DNA of 5,209 nucleotides from an uncultured Limnohabitans sp. (GTDB lineage Bacteria; Pseudomonadota; Gammaproteobacteria; Burkholderiales; Burkholderiaceae_C): contig NZ_CALBEX010000038.1 in assembly GCF_937889215.1 (NCBI RefSeq), positions 1 through 5,209 on the forward strand, read 5' to 3'. The first letter of the stretch is position 1. Each line of letters begins with the position of its first letter. The position numbers and the translations under genes were made by a program. A model generated the notes under the pieces. The model had not been told where the DNA came from. It searched no databases and worked only from the letters and a program-made list of their open reading frames with translations. Shown here piece by piece: positions 1 to 4,824 of the stretch.

Positions 1-16
1 GCCAGCAAAGCCTGAG

Positions 17-45
17 ATTATAGCCCCGAATCCTTCTGGTTTCAC
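17..45 (-). promoter_or_regulatory. Probable sigma-70 promoter for a gene beyond the left edge
   Basis: Reading the minus strand, a perfect -10 hexamer TATAAT occupies 22-17. Seventeen bases upstream is GTGAAA (45-40), which matches TTGACA at four of six positions and contains the TGA stop codon of the flavoprotein gene. A GC-rich stretch (GGGGC) directly precedes the -10. Transcription would start near position 11 and leave the window leftward, so the driven gene is not visible. A strong promoter immediately after a stop codon, with no terminator between, implies a highly expressed separate unit. rpsU is a guess based on the frequent tsaD/rpsU/dnaG/rpoD neighbourhood in proteobacteria. Confidence 0.5.
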
Positions 46-1280
46 TGGAGATTGTGGCTCTGTCGGCGCTCTGCCAAGGCCAGCGCGCAGGCATGGGCGC
101 TGGCCCAGGCCCACTGGAAGTTGTAGCCGCCCAGCCAGCCGGTCACATCGATCACCTCGCCAATGAAATACAAGCCCGCTTGCTTGGACTCCATGGTTTG
201 CGAGGACACATCGCGCGTGTCCACCCCACCCAGCGTGACTTCGGCTTTTTTGTAGCCCTCGCTGCCATTGGGTGTCAGCTGCCAGTTAGACAGGTCCTCG
301 GCCAATTTGTTCAGGGCCTTGTCGGGCACCTCGGCGGCAGTGCGCTGCAAGGCTGGGTCCTGGCTGACCCAGGCTTCGGCCAATCGGCTGGGCACCAAGC
401 TGGCCAGTTCGTTGCCCAACAGTTTTTTGGAGCGCAGCTTGGCCTCTTGCAGGCGCTCGGGCAAATTCACCTCGGGGGCCAGGTTCAGGCGAATCGGGGT
501 GCCTTCTTGCCAATAGCTTGAAATTTGCAATACACCCGGCCCAGACAAGCCCCGGTGCGTGAACAACAGGTCTTCGTCAAAGCGCATGCGGCTTTTTTTC
601 TCGCCCGTCTCGATGCCCACGGGCAGGGCTAGCCCGGCCAACTGGGCGTAAGGTGCCCAGGCATCGCCGTCAAAGGTCAAGGGCACCAGGCCGGCGCGTC
701 GCTCCACCAGGCGCAGGCCAAACTGGCTGGCAATGCGGTAGCCCCAGTCCGTTGCGCCGATTTTGGGGATCGACAAGCCACCTGACGCCACCACCATCGA
801 AGTGGTTTGCAAGGTGCCATGGCTGGTGTCGAGTGTGTAGTGGGTGTGGTCTGCGGTGGGCGCTTCAACTGATTTCACGCTGCAGCCCGTGCGGATGTCT
901 ACACCGCCTGCTTCGCATTCGGCCAGCAGCATGCGGATGATGTCTTCGGCCGAGTGGTCACAAAACAGCTGACCTTTGTGCTTTTCATGGAAAGCAATGC
1001 CGTGCTTTTGCATCAGATCAATGAAGTCTTGCGGCGTGTAGCGCGACAGGGCTGAGCGGCAAAAGTGCGGGTTTTGGCTGATGAAGTGCTTTTGCGGGGC
1101 CGAGGCGTCGAGCAACCGGTTGGTGAAGTTGCAGCGACCGCCGCCAGAAATGCGGATTTTTTCAGCGATTTTGTCGCTGTGGTCGATGACCAGCACCTTC
1201 AGTCCGCGCTGGCCTGCCAAGCCCGCGCAAAACAAACCGGCAGCCCCGGCACCCACGATCACCACATCCCATGTATTCAT
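42..1280 (-). CDS. HI0933/YhiN-family NAD(P)/FAD-dependent oxidoreductase
   Basis: This 412-residue flavoprotein belongs to the HI0933 (YhiN, BaiN-like) family, whose members bind FAD in a Rossmann fold; the physiological substrate is unsettled for most. An N-terminal dinucleotide-binding motif VGAGAAG is at residues 9-15 (GxGxxG at 10, 12, 15). The family signature ISGGGRCNFTN follows at 44-54. The central region has LFTHRGLSGPGVLQ at 239-252, and the C-terminal FAD-contacting block is GEVIDVTGWLGGYNF at 374-388. Length is normal for the family (about 390-420) and no key motif is missing. The ATG at 1280 sits four codons before the first beta strand, so the start is well supported. No Shine-Dalgarno precedes it, but a TACACT hexamer lies 8 bases upstream. 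A strong terminator separates it from the YidB gene, so it is probably transcribed alone. There is no signal peptide and it should be cytoplasmic. The family assignment is firm; the reaction is not known from sequence. Confidence 0.95.
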   Translation of the reverse strand: MNTWDVVIVGAGAAGLFCAGLAGQRGLKVLVIDHSDKIAEKIRISGGGRCNFTNRLLDASAPQKHFISQNPHFCRSALSRYTPQDFIDLMQKHGIAFHEKHKGQLFCDHSAEDIIRMLLAECEAGGVDIRTGCSVKSVEAPTADHTHYTLDTSHGTLQTTSMVVASGGLSIPKIGATDWGYRIASQFGLRLVERRAGLVPLTFDGDAWAPYAQLAGLALPVGIETGEKKSRMRFDEDLLFTHRGLSGPGVLQISSYWQEGTPIRLNLAPEVNLPERLQEAKLRSKKLLGNELASLVPSRLAEAWVSQDPALQRTAAEVPDKALNKLAEDLSNWQLTPNGSEGYKKAEVTLGGVDTRDVSSQTMESKQAGLYFIGEVIDVTGWLGGYNFQWAWASAHACALALAERRQSHNLQ

Positions 1281-1288
1281 GGGGCCAG

Positions 1289-1294
1289 AGTGTA
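1289..1294 (-). promoter_or_regulatory. Candidate -10 element of the flavoprotein gene
   Basis: TACACT on the minus strand (1294-1289) matches TATAAT at four of six positions. Only 8 bases separate it from the ATG at 1280, so transcription would begin at or within about two bases of the start codon, giving a leaderless mRNA. The region where a -35 should lie falls in the T-tract and stem of the upstream terminator and has no good match. The call rests on the -10 alone and on the absence of a ribosome binding site. Confidence 0.25.
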
Positions 1295-1308
1295 GTGGGC
1301 GCGGGACG

Positions 1309-1329
1309 AAAAAACCGCCCCGAAGGGCG
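1309..1329 (-). terminator. Intrinsic terminator with UUCG tetraloop after the YidB gene
   Basis: On the minus strand a perfect 5-bp GC stem, CGCCC (1329-1325) with GGGCG (1320-1316), is closed by a TTCG loop. This forms C(UUCG)G in RNA, an exceptionally stable tetraloop. One G and then six T residues (1314-1309) follow directly. This is a textbook Rho-independent terminator. It lies 24 bases past the stop codon of the YidB gene and 28 bases before the start of the flavoprotein gene on the same strand, so it should separate the two units. Confidence 0.85.
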
Positions 1330-1353
1330 TTGTGATTGTTCTTTGGCAGCCGC

Positions 1354-1782
1354 TCAGGACTTCGTGAAGCCCTTGAGCATCCCCAAGCCCTGCGCCATCA
1401 AGTCGCCGCTGGGCAGCTGGCCATTGGGGGTGAGCTGGTCCACCAGGCCGGGCAGGCGCTCTGACAATGTAGAGGCCACATCGCCTGCAGACAGCCCCAT
1501 TTTGCTGGCCACATCCTGCAACGGGCCTTGACCCAGCACGGACTGGATTTGTTCGGCCGAAATGGGCAAGTTGGTGTTGTTCGAAATCCATGAGGCCACC
1601 ACATCACCGAGCCCGTTTTTTTGGAAGGCGCTGACCAGGCCGCTGATGCCGCCAATTTCTGGGTTGCTCAGCAAGCCACTCAGCATTTGCATCATGTTGT
1701 TGCCATCGACGCCGTTTTTGCCCGACATGGCCGAGATGGCTTGTTGTGCCACTTGGCCGGCGATTGAATCAAAAAGTCCCAT
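1354..1782 (-). CDS. YidB-family protein (DUF937-type)
   Basis: A 142-residue protein of the YidB family, named after E. coli YidB, whose function is not established. It starts MGLFDSIAGQVAQQ. A glycine-rich and methionine-rich stretch follows (residues 20-45), then a hallmark segment around 57-86 with GLGDVVASWISNNTNLPISA and IQSVLG. The C-terminal part carries SERLPGLVDQLTPNGQLP at 107-124, also typical of the family. There is no signal peptide or membrane segment. I chose the ATG at 1782, not the in-frame ATG at 1839. A clear AAGGGA ribosome binding site ends about 7 bases before 1782, and the extra 19 residues upstream do not resemble the family. It is the only gene here with an obvious Shine-Dalgarno. 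It lies 115 bp after SUMT and ends in a strong terminator, so it is probably monocistronic. Abundant small YidB-like proteins are often linked to stress or stationary phase, but nothing here shows that. Confidence 0.9.
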   Translation of the reverse strand: MGLFDSIAGQVAQQAISAMSGKNGVDGNNMMQMLSGLLSNPEIGGISGLVSAFQKNGLGDVVASWISNNTNLPISAEQIQSVLGQGPLQDVASKMGLSAGDVASTLSERLPGLVDQLTPNGQLPSGDLMAQGLGMLKGFTKS

Positions 1783-1798
1783 GTATGTTTCCCTTGCT

Positions 1799-1829
1799 CG
1801 CGGTGAAAAGTACCGCGCGGAAAAGTCTA
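1799..1829 (-). promoter_or_regulatory. Leader of the YidB gene: candidate -10 and 5' hairpin
   Basis: On the minus strand TAGACT (1829-1824) matches four of six positions of a -10 hexamer. It is followed by an inverted repeat CGCGGT (1817-1812) and ACCGCG (1804-1799) with a 7-base loop. If the -10 is used, transcription would start near 1817 and the stem-loop would form the very 5' end of the mRNA, just ahead of the AAGGGA ribosome binding site. No good -35 lies at the expected spacing, so the promoter part is weak. The repeat itself is directly visible. The plus-strand heptamer GAAAAGT also occurs twice here (1805-1811 and 1820-1826), 15 bases apart. Confidence 0.3.
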
Positions 1830-1897
1830 ACGGTTGCATGGCCTCGATTCTGTTTTGACCGGTGCAAGGTGTTGGATTTTGTAATACGTCCGAGTTT

Positions 1898-2698
1898 TCA
1901 GGCTTGCAAAGCGGTGGTCAAGTTGTTGGGCAATGGGGTGCGCTGTGCGTCGGTCCACGCCCGAGCGCCTTGCACCACATCACCCACCACGATGATGCTG
2001 GGGCTTTGCAGGGCTTCACGCGCCATGGTGTTCGGCAGATCACCCAAGGTGGTCAGGGCTTGCCGTTGTTCCGGCAAGCTGGCGTGCTGGACGATGGCCA
2101 CGGGCGTGTGGGCGGGCAAGCCCTGCAGCAAACCTTTATGGATGTGCGTCAGGCTGCGCACGCCCATGTAGATCACCAGGGTCAGCTTGGCCTGCTGGGC
2201 GGTGCGGGCCAGCAGAGGCCAATCGGTGCCGCTGTCGCCGGGCTTGGCGTGGCCGGTGACGAACACCACGCCATGCGCGTGCTCGCGGTGCGTCAGTGGT
2301 GCGCCCAGGCTGCTCAGGCCCGCCAGCCCCGAGGTGATGCCATTGACCACCGCCACGTCGATGCCGGCGGCGCGCAGGTGTTCGACTTCTTCACCGCCGC
2401 GGCCAAAGATGAACGGATCGCCGCCCTTGAGGCGCACCACACGCTCGCCTGCTTGCACGGCGGTGATCATGAGTTTGTCGATGAAAGCCTGCGGTGTGCT
2501 GGCGCATCCGCCTCGTTTGCCGACATGGATGATGCGGGCGCTGGGGGAGGCGTGTTCGAGCACCGCTTCATTGACCAGGTCGTCCACCAAAATGACGGTG
2601 GCGCTGGCGATGGCCCGAACGGCCTTGAGCGTGAGCAACTCCGGGTCGCCAGGGCCCGCACCGACGAGTGTGCAACTGGGGGAAATAAGAGGGGTCAT
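1898..2698 (-). CDS. cobA: Uroporphyrinogen-III C-methyltransferase (SUMT)
   Basis: This cytoplasmic enzyme transfers two methyl groups from S-adenosylmethionine to C2 and C7 of uroporphyrinogen III, giving precorrin-2, the branch point to siroheme and cobalamin. The 266 residues carry the family blocks in order. These are VGAGPGDPELLTLKA (12-26), VGKRGG (59-64), VRLKGGDPFIFGRGGEE (88-104), GITSGLAGLSSLGAPLTHR (120-138), the TGH block (148-150), IYMGVRS (176-182), the PVAIVQHASLPEQR block (199-212) and IIVVGDVV (235-242). It is a stand-alone SUMT without the CysG-type precorrin-2 oxidase/chelatase domain, so another protein must finish siroheme. The usual Tyr of the LYDxLV motif is Val (ILVDDLV, 36-42), a variant I believe also occurs in related species. 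The symbol cobA is used; sumT or a nir/cys-style name could equally apply. The start codon is part of an ATGA overlap with a 10-codon mini-ORF in the leader. No Shine-Dalgarno is apparent. Confidence 0.95.
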   Translation of the reverse strand: MTPLISPSCTLVGAGPGDPELLTLKAVRAIASATVILVDDLVNEAVLEHASPSARIIHVGKRGGCASTPQAFIDKLMITAVQAGERVVRLKGGDPFIFGRGGEEVEHLRAAGIDVAVVNGITSGLAGLSSLGAPLTHREHAHGVVFVTGHAKPGDSGTDWPLLARTAQQAKLTLVIYMGVRSLTHIHKGLLQGLPAHTPVAIVQHASLPEQRQALTTLGDLPNTMAREALQSPSIIVVGDVVQGARAWTDAQRTPLPNNLTTALQA

Positions 2699-2727
2699 GT
2701 CGAATCAGAAAATAGCGGTTGTCCCAT
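2695..2727 (-). CDS. Possible 10-codon leader peptide coupled to SUMT
   Basis: On the minus strand an ATG at 2727 opens a short frame encoding MGQPLFSDST. It ends with TGA at 2697-2695, which overlaps the SUMT start codon (2698-2696) as ATGA. That arrangement is typical of translational coupling. The mini-ORF lies across the loop and one arm of the inverted repeat at 2704-2735, so its translation would open the hairpin. No convincing ribosome binding site precedes it, and short frames like this arise by chance. This is a candidate only, not an established gene. Confidence 0.2.
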   Translation of the reverse strand: MGQPLFSDST

Positions 2728-2735
2728 TTTCTGAT
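2704..2735 (-). repeat. Perfect 10-bp inverted repeat in the SUMT leader
   Basis: ATCAGAAAAT (2704-2713) and ATTTTCTGAT (2726-2735) are exact reverse complements separated by 12 bases. The inner edge lies within 6 bases of the SUMT start codon. In RNA it would form a mostly A-U stem with a 12-base loop, close enough to limit ribosome access. In DNA it could be a dyad operator about 22 bp arm to arm. No T-tract follows in either direction, so it is not a terminator. The symmetry is directly visible; a regulatory role is inference. Confidence 0.55.
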
Positions 2736-2747
2736 CGGCAGCCGGCG

Positions 2748-2778
2748 TCTACAAATACATATTTGGCATATGTCAAAT
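2748..2778 (-). promoter_or_regulatory. Probable SUMT promoter with palindrome over the -35
   Basis: On the minus strand a perfect -35 TTGACA occupies 2776-2771. With a 17-base spacer the -10 position is TGTAGA (2753-2748), only three of six matches; TAGACG two bases further on is an alternative. Transcription would begin near 2741, giving a leader of about 43 bases that holds the inverted repeat and mini-ORF. The -35 is embedded in ATTTGGCATATGTCAAAT (2761-2778), an 18-bp palindrome with one symmetric mismatch, which could be a repressor or activator site. This AT-rich patch stands out from its GC-rich surroundings. The -35 is convincing and the -10 is weak. Confidence 0.45.
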
Positions 2779-2782
2779 GACG

Positions 2783-2826
2783 CACCAACAACCCACCAAC
2801 ACCCACGGTGGCCTGAGGCTGCCGTG
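2783..2826. repeat. Imperfect hairpin and short direct repeat after the ModA-like gene
   Basis: CACGG, TG, GCC (2804-2813) and GGC, TG, CCGTG (2817-2826) form a broken dyad around a 3-base loop, with a symmetric TG/TG internal mismatch. It begins 17 bases past the stop codon of the ModA-like gene. There is no T-tract on the minus strand, where a G/T-rich run follows, so it is not a canonical intrinsic terminator. It could pause polymerase or protect a 3' end. The octamer CACCAACA also occurs twice (2783-2790 and 2794-2801), 11 bases apart. Confidence 0.3.
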
Positions 2827-2843
2827 TGGTGGGGGTGAGCCCG

Positions 2844-3533
2844 TCAGGCGGCGTGCATGCCGTGCTGCAGTTTCAAGGGGCTGCAGGCAGGCGATGCCCA
2901 AAATGCCAACAGGTTGCGCATGGCGTCGGGCTGCTGGCTGGTGCTGCTCACCCCTGCCGAAAAGGTGGTGGTGATCTGTACCGCATCTGGCAGGGGACCG
3001 AGCACGGTGATGCCGGCCACACCACGCATTTCGCTCAATTGCTGAAACCCCAAGGTCACCTCACCTTGCGCCACCAGGGCCCCCACGGGCACACCCGGTT
3101 GGGCTTGCACGATGCGGTCCTGGATGCGCTCGGTGATGCCCCAGCGATCGAACAGCTTGGCCAGTTGCACGCCGCTGGGCCCGGTGGAGTAACCCAGGCT
3201 GCGGGCGCTCAAAATGGCCGCCTTCAGCGCTTCTTCGGTCGAAATGTCGGGCGGCGTCAGCCCTGCAGGCACAGCCACTGCCACGCCCGAGCGCACCAAA
3301 TCGACCCGGCTGCCCGTGAGCAGCTTGCCGTCAGCCATCAAGGTGTCGATGGCGTTGCTGGCCAGCACCACGCCGTCAAAGGCTTCGCCCGCTTGGACCC
3401 GCTTGGCCGCATCCACCCCGCCAACCGACTCGATCTGCACCTGTACGTCAGGAGCTTGAGCGTGGTACAGCGCCACCAAATCGGCGAGCAGGGGTTTGGT
3501 GGCCATGGAGGAAATGAGGCGCAGTGTGGTCAT
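2844..3533 (-). CDS. ModA-like substrate-binding domain protein, no signal peptide
   Basis: A 229-residue protein with the layout of a type II periplasmic binding protein of the ModA/molybdate-binding class. A first beta strand with a serine pair (TLRLISSM, 3-10) leads into a helix. A segment around residues 52-60 (FDGVVLASN) is followed by an AIDTLMADGKL helix. A VRSGVAVAVPAG hinge strand lies at 80-91. A second-lobe STGPSGVQLAKLFDRWGI lies at 116-133 and a returning VTLGFQQLSEM at 159-169. ModA binds oxyanions through backbone and serine/threonine groups, and S8, S9 and S59 are candidates. The protein begins directly with the first strand and has no signal sequence, unlike a periplasmic ModA. 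The later ATG at 3506 would delete that strand, so 3533 is preferred. No permease or ATPase gene is adjacent. A cytoplasmic sensor or scavenger role, or an orphan paralogue, are alternatives; the ligand is unknown. It is followed 145 bp later by SUMT on the same strand. Confidence 0.8.
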   Translation of the reverse strand: MTTLRLISSMATKPLLADLVALYHAQAPDVQVQIESVGGVDAAKRVQAGEAFDGVVLASNAIDTLMADGKLLTGSRVDLVRSGVAVAVPAGLTPPDISTEEALKAAILSARSLGYSTGPSGVQLAKLFDRWGITERIQDRIVQAQPGVPVGALVAQGEVTLGFQQLSEMRGVAGITVLGPLPDAVQITTTFSAGVSSTSQQPDAMRNLLAFWASPACSPLKLQHGMHAA

Positions 3534-3583
3534 GTTTTTGGTTGGGGTAGGGTGGGCGCTGGTCCGCCATTGTTTGGCCAGTC

Positions 3584-3651
3584 TTGGCGTGTCATAAGTG
3601 TGCAGCGATTATGGCCAAGCGCTGGCCGCCCCTGCATGCCCCGCTTAAACT
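3584..3651 (+). promoter_or_regulatory. Candidate promoters of tsaD in the divergent intergenic region
   Basis: The 125 bases between the divergent ModA-like and tsaD starts must hold promoters for both. For tsaD there are two weak candidates. One is TTGGCG (3584-3589) with GATTAT (3607-3612) after a 17-base spacer, each matching four of six, giving a leader of about 40 bases. The other is TAAACT (3646-3651), which ends 7 bases before the ATG and would give a leaderless message; its -35 position (TGGCCG, 3623-3628) is poor. No Shine-Dalgarno precedes the tsaD ATG. I could not pick a convincing promoter for the ModA-like gene. Confidence 0.3.
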
Positions 3652-3658
3652 ACCTGTT

Positions 3659-4708
3659 ATGCAAATTTTGGGTATCGAATCTTCCTGCGACGAAACCGGT
3701 GTGGCCTTGGTGAAAACCACGGGCAGCGCCATGCCACGCTTGTTGTCGCACGCGCTTTACAGCCAGATCGAGATGCACCAGGCCTATGGCGGGGTGGTGC
3801 CCGAGCTGGCCAGCCGTGACCACATCCGAAGGGTGTTGCCGCTCACGCGCCAGGTGCTGGCCGAGGCCGGGGCCACATTGGCCGACATCGATGTGGTCGC
3901 CTACACGCGTGGCCCGGGGTTGGCTGGTGCTTTGCTGGTGGGTTCGGGCGTGGCGTGTGCTTTGGCGGCAGCTCTGGGCAAGCCGGTGCTGGGTGTTCAC
4001 CATCTGGAAGGCCATTTGCTTTCGCCGTTTTTGAGTGCCGATCCGCCTGAATTCCCGTTCATTGCTTTGCTGGTGTCGGGTGGCCACACCCAGCTCATGC
4101 GCGTCGATGGTGTGGGCCGCTATGATTTGTTGGGCGAAACCATTGACGACGCCGCAGGCGAAGCCTTTGACAAATCGGCCAAGCTCATGGGCCTGCCTTA
4201 CCCCGGCGGCCCTGGCCTGTCGCGCCTGGCCGAGCAGGGCAACCCAAGCGCCTACAAGTTGCCCAGGCCTTTGCTGCACAGCGGCGATTTGGACTTTTCT
4301 TTTGCCGGGCTCAAAACCGCAGTGCTCACCCAAAGTCAAAAGATTGGCCCTGCCGCCCACACCGAAGGCGCGCCTGAGCGGGCCGACCTGGCCGCATCGA
4401 CCCAAGCCGCCATTGTGGAAGTGCTGGTCAAGAAATCGATGGCTGCGCTCAAGACCAGTGGCATGAAACGCCTGGTGGTGGCCGGGGGCGTGGGGGCCAA
4501 CCGCGAGCTGCGCGCCCAGCTCAACGCCGCCTGCGCCAAAGCCCATGTGCGCGTGCATTACCCCGAGTTGCACCTGTGCACCGACAACGGCGCCATGATC
4601 GCGATGGCCGCAGCCATGCGCTTGCAATCCGGCGCGCAAACGGCCGAAGCGCGTTACAGCTTCGATGTGAAGCCCCGGTGGCCCTTGCACGAACTGGCCA
4701 GCGCTTGA
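3659..4708 (+). CDS. tsaD: tRNA N6-adenosine threonylcarbamoyltransferase TsaD
   Basis: TsaD (formerly Gcp/YgjD) works with TsaB and TsaE in the cytoplasm. It transfers threonylcarbamoyl from threonylcarbamoyl-AMP, made by TsaC, to A37 of tRNAs reading ANN codons, forming t6A. The 349 residues show the ASKHA/Kae1 fold. Visible motifs are [17 protein letters not shown] (1-17), [18 protein letters not shown] (38-55), the metal-binding HLEGH (H115 and H119), the [10 protein letters not shown] nucleotide loop (137-146), [14 protein letters not shown] (159-172), YPGGP (181-185), DFSFAGLKT (212-220), VVAGGVGAN (273-281) and CTDNGAMIA (307-315), where D309 is the third metal ligand. All key residues are present and length is normal. 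I place the start at 3659 because the family begins [13 protein letters not shown]. An in-frame ATG at 3584 would add 25 residues unlike TsaD. It is divergent from the ModA-like gene. The next gene starts 116 bp downstream and is probably independent. Confidence 0.97.
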   Translation: MQILGIESSCDETGVALVKTTGSAMPRLLSHALYSQIEMHQAYGGVVPELASRDHIRRVLPLTRQVLAEAGATLADIDVVAYTRGPGLAGALLVGSGVACALAAALGKPVLGVHHLEGHLLSPFLSADPPEFPFIALLVSGGHTQLMRVDGVGRYDLLGETIDDAAGEAFDKSAKLMGLPYPGGPGLSRLAEQGNPSAYKLPRPLLHSGDLDFSFAGLKTAVLTQSQKIGPAAHTEGAPERADLAASTQAAIVEVLVKKSMAALKTSGMKRLVVAGGVGANRELRAQLNAACAKAHVRVHYPELHLCTDNGAMIAMAAAMRLQSGAQTAEARYSFDVKPRWPLHELASA

Positions 4709-4731
4709 ATCCCCTGCGCAAGTCCTTTTTT
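4704..4731 (+). terminator. Weak candidate terminator at the end of tsaD
   Basis: A run of six T residues (4726-4731) follows a small dyad, CTTG (4704-4707) with CAAG (4719-4722), that overlaps the tsaD stop codon and has an 11-base loop. Three bases separate the stem from the T-run. The T-run is clear but a 4-bp stem with a large loop is weak, so termination here would be inefficient or depend on another factor. Confidence 0.25.
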
Positions 4732-4735
4732 AATG

Positions 4736-4774
4736 CGGGTTAACCCGACGGCGTGTGCCTTGGCTCGTTAAACT
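4736..4774 (+). promoter_or_regulatory. Palindrome CGGGTTAACCCG and candidate -10 before the LivK-type gene
   Basis: CGGGTTAACCCG (4736-4747) is a perfect 12-bp palindrome in the 116-bp gap between tsaD and the substrate-binding protein gene. TAAACT (4769-4774) is a four-of-six -10 candidate. The best -35 match at suitable spacing, CCGACG (4745-4750), is only three of six and overlaps the palindrome, so a bound regulator could block or recruit polymerase. The heptamer TTCGGCC is repeated at 4774-4780 and 4802-4808. The palindrome is certain; promoter and operator roles are speculative. Confidence 0.25.
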
Positions 4775-4824
4775 TCGGCCCTTTGCTTGCGCGCCACGGG
4801 TTTCGGCCTTGCGTCACACTGTTT

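Noticed and set aside
1783..1839. In-frame 19-residue N-terminal extension of the YidB-family protein from an ATG at 1839
   Set aside because: The ATG at 1782 has a clear AAGGGA ribosome binding site and begins the conserved MGLFDSI sequence. The extension overlaps the hairpin and candidate promoter and is unlike the family.
1862..2734. Long plus-strand open frame of 290 codons opposite SUMT
   Set aside because: It is exactly antisense to a gene with every SUMT motif intact. Its His/Gly/Gln/Ala-rich product is typical of the mirror frame of GC-rich coding DNA and I recognise no domain in it.
2804..2826. Hairpin after the ModA-like gene as an intrinsic terminator
   Set aside because: The stem is interrupted by a TG/TG mismatch and no T-tract follows on the minus strand, so it fails the basic criteria. 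It is kept only as a repeat.
3584..3658. In-frame 25-residue N-terminal extension of TsaD starting at an ATG at 3584
   Set aside because: The extra residues ([13 protein letters not shown]...) have no counterpart in TsaD, which starts at the [13 protein letters not shown] strand. The upstream ATG also has no better ribosome binding site and lies in the likely promoter region.
2826..3713. Long plus-strand open frame of 295 codons opposite the ModA-like gene and running into tsaD
   Set aside because: It is antisense to a coherent binding-protein fold and overlaps the tsaD start in another frame. Composition is His/Gly-rich shadow type with no recognisable motif.
3650..4690. Minus-strand open frame of 346 codons opposite tsaD
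   Set aside because: It lies wholly antisense to the highly conserved tsaD. The length follows from GC-rich codon bias that removes stops from the mirror frame, and the product has no recognisable domain.
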